From Xanthostigma xanthostigma (Eukaryota > Arthropoda > Insecta > Raphidioptera > Raphidiidae), in NCBI GenBank assembly GCA_963575645.1, contig OY754475.1, forward strand, positions 19,320,509 to 19,384,508: 64,000 bases of DNA. Reading direction: 5' to 3'. The position numbers and the translations under genes were made by a program. Under the pieces are notes generated by a model. It searched no databases. It was not told where the DNA came from and saw only the letters and a program-made list of their open reading frames with translations. Of the stretch, positions 10,240 through 21,147 are shown piece after piece (position 1 is the first letter of the stretch; each line of letters opens with the position of its first letter).

Positions 10240-11676
10240 ATGGAACAGTTGTTGCTAAATAAGTTCAACATGAGTGAAGTGTGTCGATTGTGTTTATCGA
10301 AAGACGCCCCGGCGTTCGATATATTTACCTTTTCAACCGAATTGCAGAATCAAATAGCTGGTGTAATTATGAAGTGTGCTCCCGTTCGGGTAAGTTGGGC
10401 TTGAACAATATACATTTTAAAATGCTATTTATGTTCCAATCATTATTTATTTTGTGACAAGATTAAAATCAATACTGGGATTATCAGTGACAAAGAAAGA
10501 AGTTATATTAAAATTTATATTCTCGATTCTCAGATAACGAGATGCGATGAGATGCCAAATCTCATCTGCCAATCCTGTTACACTCAACTGGAGAAAAGTC
10601 ATCAGTTCCAGAAGCAAATAGTGCAGTCTGACCAAACACTGCGACGCTGTTTAAAGCAACTACGGACTACTAATAAACAAATCGAGGGCGAATGTTCCAA
10701 TCAGGGGCCTTCTGAGGATTCTTTAATTCATAACACTAATACGGATATCACAAAGAAAAGTGAATCTTTAGACAATAATGTCAACTTGAAAGAAGAGGTG
10801 CCGTCAAATTATAGTTCAGCATACGCAATTAGCGAGAAAATATTTATAAAAACGGAAATTAAAGAGGAACCAATAGATTATGAATCATTAATTGCAACGG
10901 AAAATAGCGATAACTTAATAGAAACTTTATCTAGAGAAGGTTGTAATAAAACAAGGTACGAAATTAAAGAAGAACCGATAGACGATAATTCATCAATTGA
11001 AACTGAGGGAGACGACACCATCGAAATGAACGTAAAAAACTCAGAAATCGAAGAACAACCTGATTACATCACGCACCTTCCTCCTGCTGATTTTGCTAAC
11101 AGTGAAGATGGAAACAAAAATACTTCGGAAAATCATGCAAAGCGAAAAGATTCAAGTAAAATGATATATAAATGTGAGATTTGTAATAAACATTTTGCCT
11201 ATTTATGTAAATTAAATGTTCACAATCGCATACATACTGGAGAGAAACTATATCAGTGTGACGTTTGTAATAAGTGTTTCTATTGGTCATCGCATTTAAA
11301 TGCTCACAAGCGTAGACATACCGGTGAGAAACCTTATGTGTGCGACGCTTGCAACAAGAGCTTCAGTAACTCAGGTAATTTGAGAAAACACCAACGCGTA
11401 CATACTGGTGAGAAACCATATCGGTGTGGCGTTTGTAATAAATGTTTCAGCGAATCAGGTGTTTTGAAAAAACATCAACGCGTACATACTGGCGATAAGC
11501 CATATCAGTGTGGTGTTTGTAATAAGTGTTTCAGGGATGCAAGCACTTTTAAAAAACATCAGCTTATACATACTGGTGAGAAGCCATATCATTGCGACGT
11601 CTGTGATAAGTCTTTCAACCAATCAAGTAACCTAAAAGAACACCAACGCTTACATGCAGATCCACAGCCAGTGTGA
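10240..11676 (+). CDS. ZAD-C2H2 zinc-finger protein, gene 3
   Basis: Exons 10240-10389 and 10534-11676, with intron 10390-10533 (GTAAGT...CTCAG, phase 0), giving about 430 residues. The ZAD has C15, C18, C62 and C65. The last exon-1 codon is CGG (Arg) where the paralogues have CAG (Gln). The linker has two IKEEPID motifs and LKEEVPS. Six regular C2H2 fingers fill about 262-428, the shortest set in the array. Past the TGA, 11674-11712 still reads as half a finger (CDVCNKHFTQ) in another frame, then stops. The protein has therefore lost C-terminal fingers by an old frameshift that gene 4 shares. AATAAA at 11700-11705. Likely a nuclear regulator; target unknown. Confidence 0.87.
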
Positions 11677-12555
11677 TGTTTGTAATAAGCATTTTACTCA
11701 ATAAATCGGTTTAAAACAGACTCAAAATTCTACTTTTCATATTTCACGTCAGGGATTGGGCCAGTGCAGTCTATCTCTGTGCCAACTTTCAAATTTTGCT
11801 TCAAATAGTTTCAAAGAAATTTACCTGCGACAGACAGACGGACATCGAAGTGGTTCGTTTGCATGGAACACAAAAATCCACATTGCATGTAAAACAGCAA
11901 ATCAGCATGTTGAAATTCCATACGCAGATTTGTAAACGTCGCGGGTGTGATATTGAATAACTGTTAGAAGAGAGATACAAGATTATAGATCAGTGACGGA
12001 TTTACCAGCAGGCTGAGTAGGTTTGAGCCTAGGGCGGCATATTTTAGGGGCGGCAAATAAAGATTATTTGATTACGTTAACAAATGTACATTATTTTGTA
12101 AGTAGCATACAAAAACGATTTCTTATTCAATTTCAACCAAATTGTTGGATTGTAAAAATAATCTAGGAACTGACAATTATAGAGTTACGGGCGGCAAAAA
12201 TTTAAAAGCCTATATTTAGGAAATGTGTAAATCAGTTATAGATGCTAAACATAAATTAGTGTACATAGTTATTACTGTAATAAAATATTGAAAATAAATC
12301 TGAGAACCTATCTGACTTTATATCGAACTGTCAAAAAGCCAAGATAAACATTTCGCATGCTTAACAGTGTCAATGATTTAATTGATCCAATAAAAACAAC
12401 CCCATCATATTTTCCCTATGTTCGGTACTATACTGTTTACACACTGTAAATATTTGAAATAATAATAAAATGATATTTATGTGCTTTTCAAATGTATTTT
12501 TTCTTTTCATCGTAAATCCATTTTTAGTGATACACGATGACACTAAGAATTTTTG
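11677..12555 (+). repeat. 3' flank of gene 3, duplicated after gene 4
   Basis: Segments around 11935-12545 align with 16165-16478 downstream of gene 4 and upstream of gene 5. Shared words include GTAATAAAATATTGAAAAT, TGTCAAAAAGC, AAAACAACCCCAT and TTTTCATCGTAAATCCATTT. The match shows that the gene, with both flanks, was duplicated as a unit. The gene 3 copy carries an extra insertion at 11991-12235. Confidence 0.75.
11991..12235. mobile_element. 245-bp insertion with 8-bp direct repeat
   Basis: TTATAGAT flanks the segment (11983-11990 and 12236-12243). The paralogous site near 16221 (GATTATAGACGATAAACAT) is empty. It begins CAGTGACGGATTTACC and includes GGGCGGCA words common in decayed hAT-type repeats. 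The termini match only weakly (TTTAC / GTAAA), so the family is uncertain. Confidence 0.65.
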
Positions 12556-12725
12556 ACGTGATAACGTCTTATAAATTGATGAAACACCAGCTGCACGCAC
12601 GAAAAAGTGTAACGTTGTAACGTTCCGCCTGTAAAATATATTATTAAACATGATATTCGAGCGGAATACGTTATCACGTAAAACTATCGTCCGTAAACCG
12701 ACTTTACAGACAACCAATTTTTTTT
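12556..12725. mobile_element. TIR MITE family B (ACGTGATAACG), deleted copy
   Basis: One end reads TTTTTGACGTGATAACGTC and the other CGTTATCACGTAAAAC followed by CCGACTTTACAGACAACCAA. Other copies: about 19905-20511, 21148-21584, 43209-43868 and 61926-62186. This copy has lost most of the interior. Confidence 0.75.
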
Positions 12726-12801
12726 TAATCTATTCGGAACCCAAAGGAATGGTGAGACCTCTGGTGAGAAATGCGCCGAACTGTCCTAAGGGGGTTTTGA
12801 C

Positions 12802-12872
12802 AGGTAAACATTGATTTAGAAAAGCATGATGAAGGCTATAGCCTCCATCATGCTTTTTTAAATCAATGTTTA
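12802..12872. repeat. 71-bp near-perfect palindrome
   Basis: TAAACATTGATTTA..AAAGCATGATG on the left and its reverse complement on the right, around a GGCTATAGCC centre. Small foldback element; no other copy noticed. Confidence 0.7.
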
Positions 12873-12923
12873 ACTTATGCCTTGGTTGTGTTCAGGTAGT
12901 CAGACTTTCAGACGAACTGTGAG

Positions 12924-13229
12924 TACAATACGCGCCACGAATCTAAAAGGCTAGGAAGTTAGATGCGGATGCGGGCTTGCGCTTGCACAGCCTGTTGAAA
13001 AACTGCAAACTCGCAACTCAACAAAACTAAAATAACAATAACAACTTGACAATAGCGTACTCGACTGTACTTTAAAGCAGGAAAGTGACAAAGGCAACGA
13101 GCCATCACGGCCAATCACCGACGAGCGCACGTTCCGTGCAGATGGGAATCTCAACGGCTCTAAAATGTGCCTTTGCGACGCTGTTTGTGACTAACTTCCG
13201 AACCTTTCAAATCCGTGGCGTGTATTGTA
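12924..13229. mobile_element. CGCGCC MITE (family A), copy 1
   Basis: About 306 bp with inverted termini TACAATACGCGCCACG and CGTGGCGTGTATTGTA. The interior contains TTTAAAGCAGGAAAG and TTGCGACGCTGTTTGTGACT. Seven copies lie in the window: here, 26888-27206, 27444-27770, 33121-33436, 52712-53030, 60454-60781 and 63122-63431. A conserved short frame (SLSCFKVQSST...) is repeated in every copy, but only as a consequence of sequence identity. Confidence 0.85.
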
Positions 13230-13262
13230 ACTAGTAATGCCGCCCAAATTTTTTGAATTATC

Positions 13263-13637
13263 GAACGCTTACATCGATTTTAGAAAACCGATGTGGAAAT
13301 ATTGTAACAACCATATCGAATTTTGTAACGAGTGGAAAATGTTTATTTTTAATATTTATATTGTGTTGGGTCGGACTTGCATGTTTTGCGTCCCGGGTTC
13401 AAGCAAAATTTCCGCCAAGTCTGGCCATTATTTTCCTCACAAAGTCATATTCGTAATAATTAGTGTCGTTCAAACGCCGTAAGTTAAACATTGCTACGCC
13501 ATCAGCCAAATGGCGTGAAAGCGCCGTTCCCACTTAGCAAACTGTTTCTTGGAAGTGTAAAGAATGATTTTGTGTAATAGGCTCGGCTAAACGGGGCCAG
13601 AAAAGTGTACGGCTGTTTAAAGAGTAAAATTCACACA
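13263..13637 (+). promoter_or_regulatory. Conserved 5' flank of gene 4
   Basis: Aligns with 9865-10239 upstream of gene 3. It carries the same dyad (ACGCCAT 13496-13502, ATGGCGT 13510-13516). It begins directly after a family A MITE. The corresponding part of gene 5 is replaced by a palindrome (16487-16629), leaving only about 15-20 bp of matching sequence before the ATG. Promoter content is inferred from conservation. Confidence 0.5.
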
Positions 13638-15173
13638 ATGGAAGAATTGTTGCTAAATAAGTTTAATATGAGTGCAGTGTGTCGATTGTGTTTATCAAAA
13701 GACGTTCCAGCGTTCGATATATTTACCTTTTCAACCGGATTGCAGAATCAAATAGCTGATGTAATTATTAAATGTGCTCCCGTCCAGGTAAGTTGGTCTT
13801 AAATAATATGTCTTTTAAAATGTCGATTATATTGCAATCAGAATCTGTTTTGTGACATACCAATACTGGATTACAATCAGTTACAAAGAAAGAAATTGTT
13901 TTACGAATATATTCTCGATTCTTAGATAACGAGATGCGATGAGATGCCGAATTTCATCTGCCAATCGTGTTACACTCAGCTGGAGAAAAGTCATCAGTTC
14001 CAGATGCAAGTAGTGCAAGCTGACAAAACACTGCGACGCTATCTACACCAACTTAGAACTTCTAACAAACAAATCAAGGCTGAATGTACCGTTCAGGGGC
14101 CTTCTGAGGCTTCAATAATCCATAACACCGATGCAGATTTCAAGTTGAAATGTGAATCTTCAGAAATTCAAAACGTGACTGGTATAAATGTTAACCTGAA
14201 AGAAGAGGTGCCTTCAAATTATAACGAGAAAATATTTTTAAAATCTGAAATTAAAGAAGAACCCATCGATTATGGTTCATTCATTTCTGCGGAAAGTACT
14301 GATACTTTAATAGAAACTTCATATAGAGAAGGCGGTGGTAAAACAAGCTGTGAAATTAAAAAAGAACCGATAGATGGTAATTCATCAATTCCAACGCCGT
14401 GTACTGACAACTTAACAAACACTCTTTCTGACGGTGTCGAAACCGTGGTAAAAAAATCAAAAATTGGAGAGTTCACGCACCATCCCTCTGCAGATATTAC
14501 AGAATGTTTTGATATTCGTGAAGAAGGGAACAAGCATACTCCCGGAAGCCATAAACACGAAAAATTAAAGCAATTGGAGTATAAGTGTGACGTTTGTAAT
14601 AAGTGTTTCAGTGCATCAAGTTATTTGAGAAGGCATCTTCTTATACATACGGACGAGAAACCATATAAATGTAACGTCTGCGAAAAAAGTTTTATCTCTA
14701 ATAGTACTATGAAAGCTCATGAACGTATACATACTGGTGAGAAACCATATCAGTGTGACGTTTGCTATAAGTGTTTCAGTTCTTCGGGTACTTTGAGAAC
14801 ACACCGACAGATACATACTGATGAGAAACCATATAGTTGTGGCGTTTGCGATAAGCGTTTCATAAGATTATCTCATTTAAGATTGCATAAGCGCATACAT
14901 ACTGGTGAGAAACCTTATAAGTGTGACTTTTGTAATAAGAGTTTCAGCCAATCGTGTACTTGGAGAACACACCAGCGCGTGCATACTGGTGAGAAACCAT
15001 ATCAATGTGGCGTTTGTAATAAGTCTTTCAGAGATTCAAGTACTTTTAGAAAACACCAGCGCATACATACTGGTGAGAAGCCATATCGTTGCGACGTTTG
15101 TGATAAGTCTTTCAACCAATCAAGTAACCTAAAAGAACACCAACGCTTACATACAGATAAGAAACAAGTGTGA
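13638..15173 (+). CDS. ZAD-C2H2 zinc-finger protein, gene 4
   Basis: Exons 13638-13787 and 13926-15173, with intron 13788-13925 (GTAAGT...CTTAG, phase 0), giving about 465 residues. The ZAD has C15, C18, C62 and C65. The linker (about 95-265) holds LKEEVPS, IKEEPID and IKKEPID motifs and is nearly identical at DNA level to that of gene 5 (14181-14480). Seven C2H2 fingers follow (about 269-463). The last finger is almost the same as the last finger of gene 3, and the same half-finger relic follows the TGA (15171-15210). AATAAA at 15197-15202. A GTG-led extension at 13605 is not used because ATG 13638 is conserved across the family. Confidence 0.87.
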
Positions 15174-15581
15174 CGTTTGTAATAAGCATTTTACTCAATA
15201 AATCGGTTTTAAACACATTCGCGTACGGTGACTGCTTATAGCCATAAAAATGAAAACGCTAGAATGACACTACGGTGTTAGTAGTATTTACTGTAATGTA
15301 AATAAACAAAATCAGTACAGTCACAGCAGTGAAATATCTATACTGTTACGATATTAGATACCTTCCACTGTCATGCAGTTCTACCGGCGTAATACAACAC
15401 TGTTTGTATTCAGAATTTATAGCTCTGTTCCAAGCTGTCTGAGAACGGTAACACAATGGACACCGTCTTGCGCAGTAGCTAAAACAAAACTGTTTGTATC
15501 AGTTTTTGAGGTACTGTGCAAGACTGCAACGGTTCTGTTACCGTTCTCAGCCAGCTTATATATACAGAGCTTATATATACA
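15174..15581. other. 3' flank of gene 4, no gene
   Basis: Contains the finger relic and polyadenylation signal of gene 4, then AT-rich sequence. The open frame from 15373 runs into a MITE and has no domain I recognise. Confidence 0.5.
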
Positions 15582-15997
15582 GTCGAACCCAGATAAACAA
15601 GAGTTCAAAAGACCGCGATCTCTTTTTCGCTTATGGAGATTTTTTACTAACCGGAGTTTCCAGCTTATAGAGGTACAGGAGTGGCCTTTCTTACTTATAG
15701 AGGTCTATAAAAATACAGCAAATACCTATGTAGTGATAAACATGAATGTTTAATTCGATACGTTCGACTATCGCTGATAGACGTGCATGCAAGTAGTAGT
15801 CTCAGTTTTAGAGGTGCAGGCAAGTAGTAGTCTCAGTTATAGAGGTCCATGAGTGAAAAACGTCTTTCTCTTATAGAGGTTTCTGTTTCTCACTTAGAGT
15901 TTTTAGAGGATTACAAAGACGGTACCTGGCAAGTACTCTCACTAAGAGAGTTTTCTCACTTACCCAGTTCTCACTTACTCAGGTTTGATTGTATTTT
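15582..15997. mobile_element. Tigger/pogo-like MITE
   Basis: Inverted termini TACAGTCGAACCCAGATAA and TTACTCAGGTTTGATTGTA. The interior repeats TTATAGAGGT several times, as in Tigger-type ends where CTCTATAA motifs recur. Similar objects lie at 31773-32559 and 38071-38421. The class is inferred from the style of the termini. Confidence 0.6.
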
Positions 15998-16478
15998 TAG
16001 TTCTTTAACGCAAACTCGAAGGTGATGTTAATAACAATAAGCATAAACACTTGTCAGATATTTCATTTTTTACGTTTAATGGTGAAAAACAAGTTATGAA
16101 CTCTCTTCTTTGACTGAATCTGTGCTAAGAGAAATATTTAGTTAAAAATGTCCGTAGGTTGTCAATAAATCGGCGGGTGTAATATTGAGTAAGTGTTAAA
16201 GAGGGAGAAATTGTGATTATAGACGATAAACATAAATAAGTGTTCATAATTAGTTATTATTATAGTAATAAAATATTGAAAATATATCTGTCAAAAAGCA
16301 AAGACAAACATTTCGTTGCATGGTTAACATTAAAAACAACCCCATTGTATTTTCCCTATATTCGGCTTTATGCTGTTTACACACAGTAAATATTTGATAT
16401 AATAACGTAACAGTTATGTACTTTTAAAATGTATTTTTTTTTTCTTTTCATCGTAAATTCATTTTTAGTGTACCGCCG
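15998..16478. repeat. Intergenic block paralogous to the gene 3 downstream region
   Basis: 16165-16478 aligns with 11935-12545, minus the 245-bp insertion. No ORF. It separates gene 4 from the palindrome in front of gene 5. Confidence 0.65.
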
Positions 16479-16486
16479 GCGGTATA

Positions 16487-16629
16487 TATGTTACGGTTAA
16501 TGCAAGAAAGTAGTTTATTCGCGAATTAACCGGCTAATACCCGAATTAACAAACGTCAAGGATTGGTTAATTCGGGTATTAGCCGGTTAATTCGCGAATT
16601 AACTACTTTCTTGTATTAACCGTAACATA
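16487..16629. repeat. 143-bp palindrome 48 bp before the gene 5 ATG
   Basis: The arms (TATGTTACGGTTAATGCAAG, AGTAGTT.ATTCGCGAATTAA, CCGGCTAATACCCGAATTAA) are repeated in reverse complement around a short AACGTCAAGGATT loop. It is a foldback MITE that has replaced the 5' flank conserved in genes 3 and 4, so gene 5 may be driven differently. Confidence 0.8.
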
Positions 16630-16677
16630 GACAACGACTGATTTTTTGAAGTGATCTTCCATAGTAAAATTCACACA

Positions 16678-18514
16678 ATGGAAGAATTGTTGCTAAATAA
16701 GTTCAACATGAGTGCGGTGTGTCGATTGTGTTTATCGAAAGAAGGCCCGGTGTTCGATATATTTACCTTCTCAACCGAATTGCAGAGCCAAATAGCTGAT
16801 GTAATTATGAAGTGTGCTCCCGTCCAGGTAAGTTGGGTTCAAAGAATATGCTTTTAGAATGTCAATTATAATTTTTTGACATAAAATTAAAATCAATATT
16901 GGATTGTAATCAGTGACAAAGAACGATTATATTCTCGATTTTCAGATAACGAGATGCGATGAGATGCCGAATCTCATCTGCCAATCATGTTCCACTCAAC
17001 TGGAGAAAAGTCATCAGTTCCAGAAACAAATAATACAGTCTGATCAAACATTGCGACGCTATCTACTGAAACTACGAACTTCTAACGAACAAATCAAGCC
17101 TGAGTGGTCCTTTAAGAGGCTTGCTACGAATTCTTCAATCCATAACACTGATACAGATATCACGATAAAACGGGAATCTTCAGAAATTGGAGACGTTTCT
17201 GGTATAAATGTTAACCTGAAAGAAGAGGTGCCTTCAAATTATAACGAGAAAATATTTTTAAAATCTGAAATTAAAGAAGAACCAATCGATTATGGTTCAT
17301 TCATTTCTGCGGAAAGTACTGATACTTTAATAGAAACTTCATATAGAGAAGGCGGTGGTAAAACAAGCTGTGAAATTAAAAAAGAACCGACAGATGATAA
17401 TTCATCAATTCCAACGCCGTGTACTGACAACTTAACAAACACTCTTTCTGACGGTGTCGAAACCGTGGTAAAAAAATCAGAAATTGGAGAGTTCACGCAT
17501 CGTTCCGCTGCATATATTACAGATATTCGTGAAGAAAGAAACAACCATACTCCCGGAAGCCATAAACACGAAAAATTAAAGAAAATGGAATATAAGTGTG
17601 ACGTTTGTAATAAGTGTTTCAGCGTACCGAGCTATTTGAGAAGACACCTTCTTATACATACGGGCGAGAAACCGTATAAATGTAACATTTGCGAAAGAGG
17701 TTTTATCTCTATCAGCAATATGAAGGCTCATGAACGTGTCCATACTGGTGAGAAACCACATCAGTGTGACATATGTAATAAGTGTTTCGGCAATTCTAGT
17801 AATTTGAGAATACACGAGCGCTTACATACTGGTGAGAAGCCATATCGGTGTGACGTTTGTGATAAGTGTTTCAGAGTGTTAAGCGATATGAAAAAACATA
17901 AACGAGTACATACTGGAGAAAAACCGTACAAGTGTGACGTGTGTAATAAGTGCTTTACTGCGTCTGGCAATTTAACAGTTCATAAACGCAGTCATACTGG
18001 TGAGAAACTGTATCAATGTGAATTTTGTGATAAGAGCTACAACGAATCGGTTCATTTAAAAAATCATCTTCGTATACATACTGGTGAGAAACCATATAAG
18101 TGTGACGTTTGTAATAAGTGTTTCAGTATTGCGGACACTTTGAAAAGACACAAACGCGTACATACTGGTGAAAAGCCGTATCGGTGTGACGTGTGTAATA
18201 AATGTTTCGGAAATTCTAGTAATTTGAGAATACACGAGCGTCTACATACCGGTGAGAAGCCACATCAGTGTGACGTTTGTAATAAGTGTTTTAGCGATTC
18301 GTACACTTTGCGAATACATCAACGCATACATACCAGTGAGAAACCATATCAGTGTGACGTTTGTAATAAGAGTTTCGCCAAATTAGATCATTTGAGAACG
18401 CACTATCGCGTACATACGGGTGAGAAGCCATATCGGTGTGACGTTTGTAACACACATTTTACACAGTTAAGCGGTTTAAATAATCACAAGCGGAAACATT
18501 CATCAGACGTTTAG
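16678..18514 (+). CDS. ZAD-C2H2 zinc-finger protein, gene 5
   Basis: Exons 16678-16827 and 16946-18514, with intron 16828-16945 (GTAAGT...TTCAG, phase 0, the shortest in the family), giving about 572 residues. The ZAD has C15, C18, C62 and C65 (CQSC). The linker carries LKEEVPS, IKEEPID and IKKEPTD, and shares a nearly identical 300-bp tract with gene 4. Eleven complete C2H2 fingers occupy about 266-570. Fingers 3 and 8 have the same helix (GNSSNLRIHERLH). The C-terminus KRKHSSDV matches gene 1 (KRKHSSVV), so genes 1 and 5 keep the ancestral end that 3 and 4 lost. All zinc ligands look intact. Likely a nuclear transcription factor. Confidence 0.9.
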
Positions 18515-18544
18515 TTTAATTTGTTGTGTGCCATTTGTTTTAAA

Positions 18545-18886
18545 TAGAGCTGTAAAAGTAACGAGAAATTGTGTATCCGTATGTATTCGTTACTTAAAGA
18601 ACCAGTACCCGTTACTTTCGTATCGTTACGTTACTCGTTACTTTTCATACGACATACAATCGTGTACTAACAGCATCAAGCATGTATCATCGCATCGAGG
18701 CACGTCGCATACGTGGTACGGTATGACTTCGTTCGGATAACGTATAACCGCATCAAACGAGTCGAACTGACATGGATACGACAAATGCGAGTAACGAAAT
18801 GAATTTGTAAGTAACGATTCGTTACTTCGAGTCAGACGATGTACCCGTTACTCAGTAACGAATACATACGGTTTGTTACAGCTCTA
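18545..18886. mobile_element. 342-bp hAT MITE (family C), copy 1
   Basis: Termini TAGAGCTGTAAAAGTAAC and GTTTGTTACAGCTCTA, with a perfect 8-bp duplication GTTTTAAA (18537-18544 and 18887-18894). The interior is rich in GTTACT motifs. Two further 342-bp copies: 32198-32539 and 58317-58658. Confidence 0.92.
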
Positions 18887-18894
18887 GTTTTAAA

Positions 18895-19304
18895 TAAGTT
18901 ATTTGTAATATTATAGCCGTAAATCTTCCCCAATAAGCTGCTGCTTGCATATCCGTTAAGTAGCACTCGTCTTTTTAGAGAACATGCAAAAAAGTTGATA
19001 CGTGAATTTTTGTGTTATATATTATGTAGTGATTACGAAAATAAATCTTAAAAGCATTTTTATTAAAATATAAATAGTAGATAAGCGATTTTTCTATACG
19101 TAGATCAGTTATTTGTTTTTCTGTAAGTTTAATGTTCTACATTAGACTGTTCCTGCATATATATACAGAATTTTTTTACACCTCAAAGCGTCCCGACATC
19201 AAAGATCCCAACCACTGGCTTGTTGAGTGTTGTATATTTAAATGGACCTTAAATACTAGCTAATCTTAAAATATTAGCTTGCAATTTTTGACCCTCTTGA
19301 ACTA
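18895..19304. other. No gene seen
   Basis: AT-rich spacer after the hAT MITE. No supported feature. Confidence 0.5.
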
Positions 19305-19307
19305 TAC

Positions 19308-19792
19308 AGATTGTATCAAATCAAAACGGTTCATAGGACATTCTGTGTGTAAGACAGAGACGATATATAAAGATCTAAAGCAGTAAGTAAGAATGAGATA
19401 AATGATCGCTAATATAATTACTGTGGTTACGTAAATAAATAATTACGTACACTGTAAATCTTTTTACCAATTTATCAATTAAAACAACTACAAATAAATT
19501 TATTATGTTGGCGGTTGAATTACCACCATAAAACCATTTAATTATTTGGATTTTTTCCCGAACAGTATAAATAGCCATTTTATCAATAATTTCACTAGTG
19601 AATACTGACATTTGATAAAATTGTGATTTTTACTGTAGAAAACAAAGACGATACTATCAGATTGTATAACCACAGTAACTATTAGCGATCATTTATCTCA
19701 TTCTTACTTACTGCTTTAGTGCTTTATATAATATCGTCTCTGTCTTACACACAGAATGTTCTATGGACTGTTTTGATTTGATACAATCTGTA
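19308..19792 (-). mobile_element. Internally deleted Tc1/mariner-like element with long inverted arms
   Basis: The arms at 19308-19433 and 19656-19792 are inverted copies (ACAGATTGTATCAAATCAAA, AAGACAGAGACGATAT, GCAGTAAGTAAGAATGAGAT). Between them, on the minus strand (ending near 19560), lies a start MSVFTSEIIDKMAIYTVREK and then QIIKWFYGGNS. This resembles the N-terminal helix-turn-helix of mariner-type transposases. The catalytic part is gone. Confidence 0.6.
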
Positions 19793-19835
19793 TACAGTAT
19801 TAACCAGTCACTTTTACGAGACACCTATAGGTAGT

Positions 19836-20568
19836 AGTGATGTAATGAATATTCGCTTAGCGAATATTCTATCGCAAAATTCATGCGAATATCAATATAA
19901 AACGATAGTTTTACGTGATAACGTATTCCGTAATACATAACCTAAACCTCCCAAAATTTGGTTTCAATCCGCTTATCCTTGGTGTCGGAATGATAAGAAA
20001 TGTCAAAAGTGACGTTTGCAACTGTCAAAGTATTATGTTCTAATAATAATTAGTTATTCCAATACTTAACTTAGAAGGCGTTGCATTTCACAAAATACTA
20101 ATGTCAAAAAATTGAATTAAACATTAGAAATGCAGCCGTTTTCATGTTAAGACAAGACATACGTTATTTTCTAATTTCCATGTACGGCAAACAAAGACGA
20201 CCGACCGCGTCGCGCCATGCATTAGACAACATTGCATTTATACAGCTATTTTTCTATATAAATTTGTATAAAAAAACTGTTTAGGCAAATTCTGTTATAC
20301 GAAATCTATGTAAAATGTTCTCCTCTTTCGTTTAAGACTGGTTTCAAACCGATCTGATTTAAATTGAGCGAGAAATTAGCAAAAAGCACGCACAGGGTCA
20401 GGCGGAACGTTACGCGTTAGGAACGTTACACTTTTTCGTGCATGCAGCCGGTGTTTTATCAATTTATAAGATTGGTGATTCATCAATTTATAAGACGTTA
20501 TCACGTCAAAAGAAATATATATATTCGCGAATGTCTAAATATTGACATTCGTTACATCAGTAACATAT
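19836..20568. mobile_element. hAT-like MITE containing a nested family B MITE
   Basis: The outer ends, GTGATGTAATGAATATTCG and CATTCGTTACATCA, are imperfect inverted repeats. Inside, about 19905-20511 is a long version of the ACGTGATAACG family, nearly identical to 43231-43868. The 62-67 residue frame found in both copies is carried passively. The nesting order shows that family B moved later. Confidence 0.65.
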
Positions 20569-21147
20569 ACGCCACTGTTAAAATATTAAAATGATCGGAC
20601 TCTCCTCCCCCGCGCAAAATCGTTCAACGCCACTGGTCATTAATATACTGACCGATACTGGAGGGACAAATTTTATTGTATCGTTGATTTTTTCACTATT
20701 TGTAATTTCACGAAAAAAAACAATAGTTTCTACATTTATCGGTGTTTTATTCGTAATATTTGTAGCAGAGCACATATTCCATAAATTATTTTTTTAGGGA
20801 TAATTTTGTTCTAGCTTAAAAAATCCTAAGGGTGCCGGTACTGTAGGACTCTACCCTAAACGTTTTCTTAGGCAACGCTTACGTTTGCTTTGGAATTTTT
20901 GTTTTCACAAATTTCAATGTTTGTACGTGACCTAGCAGTACATTAAAATCTAATAATATAAATTATTGTTTGAACGCTGAAACACATGTAACGTTGCGAA
21001 TAATAATTGAATAACTTTGTACACAAACAATAGTTCATAAACAAAACACTGTAAACATGATAGACTGTTTAACACACTTGCAAACGTATTAAGGTGACTG
21101 TTCAACAGTTATTCAATATTGGTATGTTCCAACTAAGGGCGTAGATA
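20569..21147. other. No gene seen
   Basis: The 20591-20797 frame (68 codons, hydrophobic C-half) has no domain I recognise and no support. The remainder is AT-rich spacer. Confidence 0.5.

Noticed and set aside
15373-15753. 126-codon open frame after gene 4
   Set aside because: It crosses into a Tigger-like MITE and has no domain or paralogue after gene 3.
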